Positions 28,072 through 37,137 are shown, numbered from the stretch's first letter. The stretch: 64,000 bases of DNA from Prevotella melaninogenica (GCF_018127965.1 NZ_CP072349.1:872001-936000); one strand, 5' to 3'. Numbers and translations are program-made. Notes: generated by a model not told the origin, from the letters alone.

Positions 28072-28080
28072 TTATCTTTG
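28051..28080 (+). promoter_or_regulatory. Promoter of miaA overlapping the gapA terminator
   Basis: TTG (28051-28053), a 19-bp spacer and a perfect TATCTTTG (28073-28080). The upstream part overlaps the right arm of the terminator. Confidence 0.6.
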
Positions 28081-28084
28081 CGAC

Positions 28085-29053
28085 ATGAAGAACGAACAGA
28101 TAGGTGAGGGTACGGCTGCAGGTATAGCTCTTGACAAGCGTATGATAACCATTCTTGGTCCTACGGCTTCGGGTAAGACGGATCTTGCTGCACATTTGGC
28201 TGCTCGGCTTAACGCTGAAATCATCAGTGCAGATAGCCGTCAGGTCTATCGTGGCATGGATATTGGTACGGGTAAAGACTTGGCTGATTACACAGTTGAG
28301 GGGCATGCAATACCTTATCACCTTATAGATATATGTGAACCAGGTACGAAGTATAATCTTTTTCGCTATCAACAGGATTTCCTTGATAGTTATGAAGATA
28401 TACGGAGTAGGGGAGTGCTGCCTATTCTCTGCGGCGGTACAGGTCTTTATATTGAAGCTGTGCTGAAGGGTTATAGCCTTTCGCCAGTGCCACAGAATCC
28501 TGAACTGCGTAAGGCATTAGAGGAGAAATCGCTTGAGGAATTGACGGCAATGTTGGTTGAGCTGAAGGAAAATAATCATTCCGTCATGCACAACAAGACG
28601 GATGTTGACTCTTGTCAGCGTGCTATTCGTGCGATAGAGATTGAAACCTATAATCTCACAAAGCCAACAGAAGAGCGGCAATGTCCACCAATTGAGTCAT
28701 TAATAATAGGTGTAGACATAGATCGTGAAGCACGAAGAAGGAAAATAACCAACCGCTTAAAAGCACGTCTTGAAGAAGGAATGGTTGGCGAGATAGAAGG
28801 ATTACTGAAGCAGGGTATACCTGCAGAAGACCTTATCTATTATGGTTTGGAATATAAGTTTGTGACAGAGTATCTCATAGGAAAGCTGTCTTACAATGAG
28901 ATGTTCCGACAGTTAGAAATCGCCATTCATCAGTTTGCTAAGCGACAGATGACGTGGTTTCGTGGTATGGAGCGTCGTGGCTTTACGATTCATTGGGTAA
29001 ATGCTGCACAAAAGATGGAAGATAAAGTTGAAGAAATATTGAGCTTATGGTAG
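28085..29053 (+). CDS. miaA: tRNA dimethylallyltransferase
   Basis: 322 residues from the first ATG. The P-loop ILGPTASGKTDLAAHLA, EIISADSRQVYRGMDIGTGK and LPILCGGTGLYIEAVL are MiaA signatures. The enzyme adds a dimethylallyl group to A37 of tRNAs reading UNN codons. The ATG at 28085 is only 4 nt beyond the -7 box, so either the mRNA is leaderless or translation begins at the internal ATG at 28139 (MITILGPTASG), where MiaA proteins usually start. The 3' end overlaps the lipid-kinase gene by 7 bp. Confidence 0.95.
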   Translation: MKNEQIGEGTAAGIALDKRMITILGPTASGKTDLAAHLAARLNAEIISADSRQVYRGMDIGTGKDLADYTVEGHAIPYHLIDICEPGTKYNLFRYQQDFLDSYEDIRSRGVLPILCGGTGLYIEAVLKGYSLSPVPQNPELRKALEEKSLEELTAMLVELKENNHSVMHNKTDVDSCQRAIRAIEIETYNLTKPTEERQCPPIESLIIGVDIDREARRRKITNRLKARLEEGMVGEIEGLLKQGIPAEDLIYYGLEYKFVTEYLIGKLSYNEMFRQLEIAIHQFAKRQMTWFRGMERRGFTIHWVNAAQKMEDKVEEILSLW

Positions 29054-29985
29054 AGGAAGGAAGATGGGGCATCATTTATTGTCCGAAGGGAGGATTACTT
29101 GGTAATCCAGTAAAGCGTTGGGAACAAGCTGAACGCTGTCTGCAAGCACACAACATACAGTATGATATGGTGCAAAGTGAGAATCCACGTAGTGTGGATA
29201 GACTCGTGCGGATGCTGATTAGTAATGGTTATAAAACTATTATTATCTATGGCGGTGACTCTGCGTTAAATGATGCGGTCAACTATCTCATGCTCTTAGA
29301 ACCAGAAGAGCGTGAACGTATTACGTTGGGTGTTATCCCGAATGGCGTGTTAAATGACTTTGCACACTTCTGGGGTTTCGATGAGTCACACTTAGAACAG
29401 ACGATTGTTTGGCTCAAGCAGAAGCGTGTAAGACGAGTAGATGTTGGCTGTATTCACTACGAGAATAAGAAGAATGAGCGTTGCCGTCGATATTTTCTTA
29501 ACTGTGTAAACATTGGTATGGTGGCAAATATCATGAGTCTTCGTCGCCGTTTGCGCCACCTTTTTATATCCCGCACAATCTCCTTCATCCTCTCTTGCTT
29601 CCTACTAATGTTTCAGCGTATGGATTATTTCATGTCGCTGAAAATCAATGTAGATAGTATAAAACAGCGTCTGATGACTGTTTGTGTTGGTAATGCCCAG
29701 GGTTATGGGCAGACCCCGAATGCTGTACCTTATAATGGTCTGCTCGATGTTTCCATCGTTTCTCAGCCAAAGCTGTGGCAAGCAATGGAAGGAATGTATC
29801 TCTTGTTGCGAGATAAGATATTGAATCATCGTAATGTGATGCCATATAGAACGCAGGAGTTGAGTGGACAAATAGCTGAGCACACACCAGTCAGTGTTGA
29901 TGGTCGACGCTTGAATGGCACGCCTGTTGGTACGTTTACGATTGGTGTTGAGAAAGAAGTTATAAACTTCCTTATTCCAGATTAA
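29047..29985 (+). CDS. Diacylglycerol-kinase-catalytic-domain lipid kinase
   Basis: 312 residues of the YegS/DAGK_cat type. IIYGGDSALNDAVN (about 77) is the nucleotide loop (GGDGT in most homologues, here GGDSA), then GVIPNGVLNDFAHFWG. A second domain has GNAQGYGQTPNAVPYNGLLDVSIV and the C-terminal VDGRRLNGTPVGTF. The family phosphorylates diacylglycerol, sphingosine or related lipids at the inner membrane. The start overlaps the miaA stop (ATGGTAG), which implies translational coupling. Confidence 0.85.
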   Translation: MVEEGRWGIIYCPKGGLLGNPVKRWEQAERCLQAHNIQYDMVQSENPRSVDRLVRMLISNGYKTIIIYGGDSALNDAVNYLMLLEPEERERITLGVIPNGVLNDFAHFWGFDESHLEQTIVWLKQKRVRRVDVGCIHYENKKNERCRRYFLNCVNIGMVANIMSLRRRLRHLFISRTISFILSCFLLMFQRMDYFMSLKINVDSIKQRLMTVCVGNAQGYGQTPNAVPYNGLLDVSIVSQPKLWQAMEGMYLLLRDKILNHRNVMPYRTQELSGQIAEHTPVSVDGRRLNGTPVGTFTIGVEKEVINFLIPD

Positions 29986-30162
29986 CCTTTTACTATTAAA
30001 TAGTTATAGATTTTGTCTAAACTACTTATAGAAATGTTGAACGCTGGTTATGAGTGCTCAGCAAAGTGTTTTCGTGTACGTAGGTTTTATTGGTATTCTT
30101 TCTCTTATTATAGAGACAGTAACGCTCCCTTCTTACCTTTTTTGCTAACGTTTTATTGCCTC

Positions 30163-30228
30163 GCACAATATGTGCGGAGGCTTCGCACGCATGGTGTTGG
30201 TGCTTAGTACGCATGGTCTTGTATGCTA
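30163..30228. repeat. 22-bp-phased quasi-palindrome array, copy 4 of 6
   Basis: Cores at 30163 (GCAC), 30185 (GCAC) and 30207 (GTAC), each exactly 22 bp apart. The 796-bp gene-free stretch 29986-30781 also holds the two repeat copies listed next and the glycogen promoter region. Confidence 0.8.
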
Positions 30229-30347
30229 AATATTCTGCAATCTATTGTTTGGATAAGCGCAGATTATTGTTACGAAAAATGTTATATTTTACTCTAAAAA
30301 AAATAGGACTTTCTTGGTTAGGAAACAACGCAAAAACAAGAAATTCT

Positions 30348-30395
30348 GAAACATTGCAGTCTAATGATTGGTTTGGGTTTAAATATGTTCAAGCA
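30348..30395. repeat. Dispersed short repeat, copy 3 of 3
   Basis: CTGAAACATTGCAGTCTAAT..TTTGGGTTTAAA, closely matching 22276-22322. Confidence 0.6.
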
Positions 30396-30422
30396 CTGAT
30401 AAGCCAGTTGAAAGAAAAATCA

Positions 30423-30535
30423 AATTTGCTGTCACTTCTGTCATCTCGTATAAGATGCTAACAAATTAGTTTACAGTTAGTTCTATGAGAATGTTAAAAT
30501 GACAGCAAATTAAATTAAAAGTAAATTTGTAATAA
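30423..30535. repeat. Palindromic GCTGTCA element, copy 3 of 4
   Basis: TTTGCTGTCACTTCTGTCA at the left and TGTTAAAATGACAGCAAA near 30512, same orientation as copy 1. The similarity continues through an AT-rich tail ending TTTGTAATAAG. Confidence 0.75.
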
Positions 30536-30698
30536 GAGCTATATTACCCTTCTCATTCTATTAAGTATTATAACTGCAAACACAAGAAAACAGAATATTT
30601 CGAAGATGAGAATGGGAGACTTGTAGAGGAATGTTTTATTGTACACTAATAATTGAAAATATTATCTTACTTTATGATGCCATTATGAAAAATATTTG

Positions 30699-30737
30699 TA
30701 TCTTTGAAGAGCCGAAGGGCAAAGTCTGTAAAGACTT
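30699..30737 (+). promoter_or_regulatory. -7 box and leader hairpin of the glycogen operon
   Basis: Perfect TATCTTTG (30699-30706), weak -33. The 75-nt leader contains AAGTCT-GTAA-AGACTT (30722-30737), a 6-bp hairpin at its 5' end that may stabilise the mRNA. Confidence 0.5.
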
Positions 30738-30781
30738 CTACCAAAGGATAAATAAAAACCAAACAATAAACCTTAAAAGAC

Positions 30782-32725
30782 ATGAGCTACTTAAAATTTG
30801 AAAAAGCTCTGATGACCAATCTTCAAGATTCGCTTCCCAGAGAGCTGTTACGAACGAATCGCTCTGGTGCCTATTCTTGTTCGACGATTGTTGATTGTAA
30901 CACACGCAAGTACCATGGACTGCTTGTTGTTCCTGTTCCTGAACTGGACGACGAGAATCACGTACTGCTGAGTTCGCTCGACCCTACCGTCATTCAGCAT
31001 GGTGCCTCTTTCAATCTGGGTTTGCACAAGTATCAGGGCAATAACTTTAGTCCACAAGGACATAAGTATATTCGTGAATTTGACTGTGATACTGTGCCAA
31101 CTACGCTTTATAGGGTAGGTGGTGTCTTGTTAAAAAAAGAGGTTGTCTTCCAGCATTATGAAGACCGTATTTTAATCCGTTATACTTTATTAGAGGCTCA
31201 CTCAAAGACTACTTTGCATTTCCGCCCATTCCTTGCCTTTCGTAGTGTTCGCCAGTTTACTCATGAAAATGGTGCTGCTAATCGTTCGTATGAGGTTGTG
31301 GATAATGGTATCAGTACGTGTATGTATGCTGGTTATCCATCGCTTTTTATGCAGTTCTCAAAGAAGAATGAGTTTCACTTTGAACCCTACTGGTATCGTG
31401 GATTGGAATATCCAAAGGAGCAGGAGCGTGGTTATGCTTCTAATGAAGACCTTTATGTTCCTGGCTATTTTGAAATGAATATCAGCAAGGGCGAAAGTAT
31501 TGTCTTTGCAGCATCAACGGCAGAATGTCGTACATCAACTTTGAAGAATCTGTTTGATAAGGAAGTGGAGTCACGTAGTCCACGTGATAACTTCTTCCAC
31601 TGCCTTGTTAATGCTGCTCATCAGTTCCATAATCGTACAAAGAACGATGAGCGTTATATTCTTGCAGGCTATCCTTGGTTCAAGTGTCGTGCTCGTGATC
31701 AATTCATTGCTTTACCTGGACTTACTTTGAGTATCGAAGAACAAGATTACTTCGAACTGGTAATGGAAACCGCTGCAAAGGGATTACGTGAGTTTATGGA
31801 AGGTAAGCCGCTCAGCGTGAAGATATACGAGATGGAGAAACCAGATGTTCCTCTTTGGTGTGTGTGGGCTATACAACAGTACGCTAAGGAGGCTGGTAAG
31901 GAGCGTTGTAGAAAACTCTACATGGGTTTGATTCGTGATATCGTTGATTATCTCTTAGCAAGTAAGCATCCAAACCTCACTTTAGATACGAATGGATTGC
32001 TCTATGCTGATGCAAAGGGAGAAGCAATTACATGGATGAATTCTATGAATAATGGTCAACCAGTTGTTCCACGCTCTGGGTATATCGTAGAGTTTAATGC
32101 GCTATGGTACAATGCACTACGCTTTACAGCCGCAATGGAGATGGAGAGTGGTAATGAAGAGCGCGCAAACGAACTTGATGCACTTGCAGAGAAATGTAAG
32201 GTTTCATTTGTTGAAACATTCCTCAATGAGTATGGCTACCTTTATGACTATGTTGATGGTAGAATGGTTGACTGGAGTGTACGCCCTAATATGGTGTTTG
32301 CTGTAGCACTTGATTATTCTCCACTTGACCAAAAGCAGAGGAGGGGAGTCTTAGATGTTTGTACACGAGAGCTACTTACACCAAAGGGACTGCGTTCGCT
32401 TTCTCCAAAGAGTGGCGGATATAATCCGATGTATACTGGCCCACAGAGTCAACGCGACCTTGCCTATCATCAAGGAACAGCTTGGCCATGGTTGGGTGGC
32501 TTCTATCTTGAGGCCTGCTTGAAGCTTTATAAGCAGACACGTCTGAGCTTTGTAGAACGTCAGTTGGTAGGTTATGAAGATGAGATGATAAACCATTGTC
32601 TTAGTACACTACCTGAACTCTTCGACGGTAATCCACCGTTTAATGGACGTGGAGCTATCTCCTTTGCCATGAACGTAGCTGAGGTGCTTCGTACGTTAGA
32701 ATTACTTGAGAAGTATAAATTTTAA
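30782..32725 (+). CDS. Glycogen debranching enzyme (amylo-alpha-1,6-glucosidase domain)
   Basis: 647 residues. An N-terminal beta-sandwich domain (about 1-260, with NTRKYHGLLV) precedes an (alpha/alpha)6 catalytic domain beginning at RYILAGYPWF (about 295). WFKCRARDQFIALPGLTLS corresponds to the usual W..GRD..I.LPGL catalytic region with ARD in place of GRD. GYIVEFNALWYNALRF and AYHQGTAWPWLGGF (about 565) are further family segments. It removes alpha-1,6 branches from glycogen in the cytoplasm. It is first in a three-gene unit with a GT4 glycosyltransferase (14-bp gap) and a GH57 protein. Confidence 0.93.
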   Translation: MSYLKFEKALMTNLQDSLPRELLRTNRSGAYSCSTIVDCNTRKYHGLLVVPVPELDDENHVLLSSLDPTVIQHGASFNLGLHKYQGNNFSPQGHKYIREFDCDTVPTTLYRVGGVLLKKEVVFQHYEDRILIRYTLLEAHSKTTLHFRPFLAFRSVRQFTHENGAANRSYEVVDNGISTCMYAGYPSLFMQFSKKNEFHFEPYWYRGLEYPKEQERGYASNEDLYVPGYFEMNISKGESIVFAASTAECRTSTLKNLFDKEVESRSPRDNFFHCLVNAAHQFHNRTKNDERYILAGYPWFKCRARDQFIALPGLTLSIEEQDYFELVMETAAKGLREFMEGKPLSVKIYEMEKPDVPLWCVWAIQQYAKEAGKERCRKLYMGLIRDIVDYLLASKHPNLTLDTNGLLYADAKGEAITWMNSMNNGQPVVPRSGYIVEFNALWYNALRFTAAMEMESGNEERANELDALAEKCKVSFVETFLNEYGYLYDYVDGRMVDWSVRPNMVFAVALDYSPLDQKQRRGVLDVCTRELLTPKGLRSLSPKSGGYNPMYTGPQSQRDLAYHQGTAWPWLGGFYLEACLKLYKQTRLSFVERQLVGYEDEMINHCLSTLPELFDGNPPFNGRGAISFAMNVAEVLRTLELLEKYKF

Positions 32726-32739
32726 GAGGAGGAACCAGT

Positions 32740-34008
32740 ATGAAAGTTTTAATGTTTGGATGGGAGTATCCTCCTCATGTATATGGTGGTTTAGCAACTG
32801 CTAACTTTGGTATTTCAGAAGGTCTGCATGCACAGGGTGATGTTGAGACGATTCTCTGTTTGCCACATCCTTTTGGTGATGAAGACCATACTTATGCTGA
32901 GATTGTAGCAATGAATCATGTGCCTATCGCTTATCGTGAATTGGGTTATGATTATGTAAAGAGTCGTCTTGGCAATATTATGTCACCAGAACTTTACTAC
33001 AAGTTGCGTGAGCATATTTATGCCGACTTCAATTATATGAACGTCAATGACCTTGGTGCAATGGATTTTGCTGGAGGTTATCCTTCCAATCTGCACGAGG
33101 AAATTAATAATTATTCGATTATTGCTGGTGTTGTTGCACGTACATATGATTTCGATATTATTCATGCACATGACTGGTTGACTTATCCTGCGGGTATTCA
33201 TGCCAAGCGTGTGTCAGGTAAGCCTTTGTGCATCCATGTACATGCAACCGACTTCGACCGTTCACGTGGTAATGTTAATCCAACCGTATATGGTATAGAA
33301 AAGGATGGTATGGACAATGCTGATTGCATTATGTGTGTATCAGAACTTACACGCCAGACGGTAATAAATCAGTATCATCAGGATCCACGTAAAGTGTTTA
33401 CGGTTCATAATGCCGTTTATCCTTTGCCACAGGAGATTGTTGATATCCCACGTCCTGACCATAAGGGTAAGGAGAAGATTGTTACTTTCCTTGGTCGTTT
33501 GACTATGCAGAAAGGGCCAGAATACTTTGTTGAGGCCGCCAATATGGTGTTACATCGTACACGTAACGTTCGTTTCTGTATGGCAGGCTCAGGCGATATG
33601 ATGGACCAGATGATTTATCTTGCTGCTGAAAGAGGTATTGCAGATCGTTTACATTTCCCTGGTTTTATGCGTGGGAAGCAGGTTTATGAGTGTTTGAAGG
33701 CCTCTGATGTCTATGTTATGCCGTCAGTCAGTGAGCCTTTTGGTATCTCTCCTTTGGAGGCAATGCAATGTGGTACACCGAGTATCATTTCAAAACAGAG
33801 CGGTTGTGCAGAAATTCTTAACAACTGCATCAAGGTAGACTATTGGGATATTCATGCGCTTGCTGATGCTATTTACTCCATTTGTCATAATGAGAGCCTT
33901 TTCGATTATCTCTCCGTAGAGGGTAAGCGGGAAGTGGACCAGATAACATGGGAGAAGGTTGGTGCGTGGATTCGTGAACTTTACCTTCGTACCTTGGGTT
34001 GGCAGTGA
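32740..34008 (+). CDS. GT4-type glycosyltransferase of the glycogen operon (glycogen-synthase-like)
   Basis: 422 residues with a GT-B fold. VLMFGWEYPPHVYGGLATAN at the N-terminus is the glycogen/starch-synthase-like donor-domain start, followed by IIHAHDWLTYPAGIHAK. The C-terminal domain has FLGRLTMQKGPEYFVEA and the E-x7-E motif in SEPFGISPLEAMQCGTPSI. The context between a debranching enzyme and a GH57 enzyme argues for glycogen synthesis in Bacteroidales, which often lack a classic GlgA. Confidence 0.9.
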   Translation: MKVLMFGWEYPPHVYGGLATANFGISEGLHAQGDVETILCLPHPFGDEDHTYAEIVAMNHVPIAYRELGYDYVKSRLGNIMSPELYYKLREHIYADFNYMNVNDLGAMDFAGGYPSNLHEEINNYSIIAGVVARTYDFDIIHAHDWLTYPAGIHAKRVSGKPLCIHVHATDFDRSRGNVNPTVYGIEKDGMDNADCIMCVSELTRQTVINQYHQDPRKVFTVHNAVYPLPQEIVDIPRPDHKGKEKIVTFLGRLTMQKGPEYFVEAANMVLHRTRNVRFCMAGSGDMMDQMIYLAAERGIADRLHFPGFMRGKQVYECLKASDVYVMPSVSEPFGISPLEAMQCGTPSIISKQSGCAEILNNCIKVDYWDIHALADAIYSICHNESLFDYLSVEGKREVDQITWEKVGAWIRELYLRTLGWQ

Positions 34009-34056
34009 AAGCCATGAGAGTACTAATAACCTTTTTAAAACTAAAACAAAAAGATA

Positions 34057-35469
34057 ATGAAAACAATCTGTTTATATTTCGAGATACACCAGGTCATTCA
34101 CCTGAAACGCTACCGCTTCTTTGATATTGGTACCGACCATTATTATTATGACGATTTTGAGAACGAACGTTCTGTATCAGAAATCGCTGAGAGAAGCTAT
34201 ATGCCAGCATTGGATACGCTGTTGCAGATGATTAAAGACAATGGGAAAGCATTTAAGGTAGCCTTCTCACTTTCGGGTGTGGGTATTGAGCAACTTGAGA
34301 TGCATGCTCCACAGGTGCTTGACAAACTGCAAGAGCTGAATAATACAGGCTGTGTAGAATTCCTTGCAGAACCTTACTCTCATGGTTTGGCATCATTAGC
34401 TAATGAGGAAAGCTTTAAGTCTGAAGTAAAGCGTCAGGCTCAGAAGATTAAGGAATACTTTGGTCAGACACCAAAGATATTACGTAACTCATCACTTATT
34501 TATAGTGACGATATTGGTTTGATAGCTTCTCAGATGGGCTTTAAGGGAATGTTGACAGAGGGTGCAAAGCATGTCTTGGGTTGGAAGAGTCCACATTATG
34601 TATATAACTGTGCTCATGCTCCTAACTTAAAACTTTTGTTGCGTGATGTGAAGTTGAGTGATGATATCTCATTGCGTTTCAATAATTCAGATTGGGATGG
34701 CTATCCATTGTTTGCTGATACGTATATGGCACAGATTGCAGCATTCCCAGAGGAGGAGCAGGTAATCGGTATCTTTATGAATCTTTCAGCACTTGGTATA
34801 GAACAGCCATTGTCAAGTAATATCCTTGAGTTCTTTAAGGCGTTACCAGTTTGTGCTAAGCAGCAGGGTATTACCTTCTCAACTCCAACAGAAATTTGCA
34901 TGAAGTTGAAGAGTGTTGACAATCTCTATGTGCCAGATACCTTGAGTTGGATGGATGAAGAACGTGATGTCAGCACATGGTTGGGTAATCCAATGCAGCG
35001 TGAAGCTTTCAACAAGTTGTATAGTATTGCTGATCGTGTACGTATTGCTAACGACCCACGTATCAATCAAGATTGGGACTATTTGCAGGCAAGTGATAAC
35101 TTCCGCTTTATGTCAACCAAACCTTCACGTGTTGGCATGGATCGTGGTATCTATGATAGTCCATTTGATGCCTTCACCAATTATATGAATATTCTTGGCG
35201 ACTTCTTGAATCGTGTCAATACGCTTTATCCTGCTGATATTGATAATGAGGAGTTGAATAGCTTGCTTACCACTATCCGCAACCAAGGCGATGAGATTGA
35301 AATGAGAACTAATGATATTAGTAATCTTCAAGCAAAGGTTGACAAGTTGGAAGTTGAAGGTGATAAACTCCGTGCGCAGTTAGAGAAGAAATCGTCAGCG
35401 AAGAAGGCTACTATATCAAAAACTGCAGCAAAGAAACCTGTCAAGAAAGCTTCTGCTAAAAAGCTGTAA
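34057..35469 (+). CDS. GH57-family alpha-amylase-like protein with a lysine/alanine-rich tail
   Basis: 470 residues. The GH57 start CLYFEIHQVIHLKRYRFFDIG and VEFLAEPYSHGLASL (about 107, with the candidate nucleophile Glu) are clear. The second catalytic region, typically DYETFGEH, reads FMNLSALGIEQPLSSNI here, so the usual acidic residue is not obvious. A coiled coil (about 410-450) precedes a histone-H1-like K/A/S/T tail. The tail frame breaks at an A5 run (35458-35462). One extra A would add about 12 residues and end at 35501. It is last in the glycogen operon, with a terminator 55 bp on. Confidence 0.88.
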   Translation: MKTICLYFEIHQVIHLKRYRFFDIGTDHYYYDDFENERSVSEIAERSYMPALDTLLQMIKDNGKAFKVAFSLSGVGIEQLEMHAPQVLDKLQELNNTGCVEFLAEPYSHGLASLANEESFKSEVKRQAQKIKEYFGQTPKILRNSSLIYSDDIGLIASQMGFKGMLTEGAKHVLGWKSPHYVYNCAHAPNLKLLLRDVKLSDDISLRFNNSDWDGYPLFADTYMAQIAAFPEEEQVIGIFMNLSALGIEQPLSSNILEFFKALPVCAKQQGITFSTPTEICMKLKSVDNLYVPDTLSWMDEERDVSTWLGNPMQREAFNKLYSIADRVRIANDPRINQDWDYLQASDNFRFMSTKPSRVGMDRGIYDSPFDAFTNYMNILGDFLNRVNTLYPADIDNEELNSLLTTIRNQGDEIEMRTNDISNLQAKVDKLEVEGDKLRAQLEKKSSAKKATISKTAAKKPVKKASAKKL

Positions 35470-35523
35470 AGGCTGTTGCTGAAGAAGTGAAAGCTAAGTA
35501 AGTCTTTTATAACAATACGTTTT

Positions 35524-35579
35524 AACGCTCATATAGCAAACTGGTGAATCTATCAGGTATGCTATATGAGCGTTTTTTA
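35524..35579 (+). terminator. Terminator of the glycogen operon
   Basis: A perfect 15-bp stem, AACGCTCATATAGCA (35524-35538) with TGCTATATGAGCGTT (35560-35574), a 21-nt loop and a T run. Confidence 0.92.
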
Positions 35580-35604
35580 CAAATAACGTATTTTCATATT
35601 ATTG

Positions 35605-35885
35605 GTTTTGTAAACTATTTTTTATATAATTTAAAGTCGATACATACTCTTTTGGCTTCTAAAAGACGCCTAATTGACTTGCAAAAGATGCCCTTTTGAG
35701 GTCTGACTAACGCCCTTTTGAAGTCCAATTGGGTATCTTTCTTGTACTACTTTATAACCAACTGATTTTCTTTTAGTTACAAACCTGCTTTTGCTATGTG
35801 TTTTTGTTGTTATTTATAGAGGTTTTATCTGAAATTATGTAATGATTTTTTAAAGCCTTATTTGAATCTTTGAAGTATTTTAGAA
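35605..35885. repeat. Dispersed ~260-bp element, copy 2 (inverted)
   Basis: Reverse complement of the element at 22815-23070, with the core GGCTTCTAAAAGACGCC, then GACTTGCAAAAGATGCCC, then CGCCCTTTTGAAGTCC. It fills almost all of the gene-free stretch 35470-35945 beyond the terminator. Confidence 0.7.
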
Positions 35886-35945
35886 AAAGTTTTCTGTGTC
35901 TGAGAATGATCATAAAAATAGGTAGTGATACATCCAATATGGAAC

Positions 35946-36515
35946 TTATTTCTCCTCCATTGGAACGCAGCACCAGCGAGAAACTTTGAGCATTACACCT
36001 ATACCTGGGATTTCTTTTAGGAGATAATACTTCTTACTTGAGCGAACTAATCGCCCAGTCATTCCCTTTAATGGTCCAAACTTAACAAGAACCTCGTCCC
36101 CAGCTTTCATTTGTGCTTCGTCTGAAGAAAGGAACTTACGCATCGTTATCTCTGGATTACACATCAAACGGAACTCATACATCTGGTCATGGGGGATAAG
36201 AGCATACTCTTGTGAATCCTTAGCTTTCTTTACAACGCTAATCTTATAGTTGGCTTCTTGTACAATCTTCTGAAATGAAATGTCTTCTCCAGGTTTCTTA
36301 ACAAAGATAAGATTACGGACAACAGGACGGAGAACAGAATGAGGTTTTCCATCATGTCCTTCTACATCGACATATTGTTCTGGAACGAAACATTCCAAAC
36401 CATGACTTGTAAAGTAGGATCTCACCTCTTCAAGTTTCAGTGTGAATAGCCTAACTGCATACCAAGGCGTTCCATCATCAATGACTCCGTCTATATAGCT
36501 TGCTGCTGTTGTCAT
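35946..36515 (-). CDS. UpxY-family transcription antiterminator (NusG paralogue)
   Basis: 189 residues. The NGN domain opens with WYAVRLFTLKLEEVRSYFTS and includes VVRNLIFVKKPGEDISF. The C-terminal KOW motif reads AGDEVLVKFGPLKGMTGRLVR (about 135-155). In Bacteroides, UpxY proteins prevent early termination in the long leaders of capsule operons. Here the gene is not at the head of a polysaccharide operon: it follows trpG by 24 bp, and the polysaccharide cluster starts 18 kb away. It may act in trans on that cluster or on a locus outside the window. Confidence 0.85.
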   Translation of the reverse strand: MTTAASYIDGVIDDGTPWYAVRLFTLKLEEVRSYFTSHGLECFVPEQYVDVEGHDGKPHSVLRPVVRNLIFVKKPGEDISFQKIVQEANYKISVVKKAKDSQEYALIPHDQMYEFRLMCNPEITMRKFLSSDEAQMKAGDEVLVKFGPLKGMTGRLVRSSKKYYLLKEIPGIGVMLKVSRWCCVPMEEK

Positions 36516-36539
36516 AGTTTGTACAAGAATAATTATTTG

Positions 36540-37109
36540 TTAGATGTGTAACCAATTAGCCATAATTCTTTTCCCATCTGGTGTTAGAACGCTCTCTGGG
36601 TGGAATTGGATGCCATAGATGTTATGCGTTCTATGGCGTAATGCCATGATTAGTCCCTCTTTGCTTTCGGCTATTGTTTCTAAGCAATCGGGGAAGTTTG
36701 TTCTCTCTACGACCCAACTATGATAGCGTCCCACGAGAAAGTTTTTAGGCAAACCAGCAAACAATGGCGTTTCAACGATTTGTGTGGTTTCAGTTGTTAC
36801 ACCATGGAAGACATCAGACAAATTCTTCAACTTTGCTCCGAATACCTCACCAATGGCTTGATGTCCTAAGCAAACGCCCAAGATAGGCTTTACCCCAGCA
36901 TAACGATGAATAACGTCCAATAGTAAGCCAGCTTCTGAAGGAACCCCAGGACCAGGACTTAAAACAATACGATCGTAGTTATTCAAATCTTCAAGGGAGA
37001 ACTGATTGTTGCGAACTACCGTTACATCAACTCCTAATTCCTTTATGAGATGAACAAGATTATAGGTGAAAGAATCGTAGTTATCAATGATAACACAATT
37101 TGTTTTCAT
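36540..37109 (-). CDS. trpG: Anthranilate/aminodeoxychorismate synthase glutaminase subunit
   Basis: 189 residues, a class I glutamine amidotransferase. IDNYDSFTYNLVHLIKELG, VLSPGPGVPSEAG, the nucleophile in LGVCLGHQAIGEVFG and the FHPESVLT His-Glu pair are all present. It supplies ammonia for anthranilate (TrpE partner) or aminodeoxychorismate (PabB partner). Adjacency to trpF, 28 bp upstream, favours tryptophan synthesis. The remaining trp genes are not in the window. Confidence 0.9.
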   Translation of the reverse strand: MKTNCVIIDNYDSFTYNLVHLIKELGVDVTVVRNNQFSLEDLNNYDRIVLSPGPGVPSEAGLLLDVIHRYAGVKPILGVCLGHQAIGEVFGAKLKNLSDVFHGVTTETTQIVETPLFAGLPKNFLVGRYHSWVVERTNFPDCLETIAESKEGLIMALRHRTHNIYGIQFHPESVLTPDGKRIMANWLHI

Positions 37110-37137
37110 TCGTGCATCAACCTTCTAATCAATAGAC

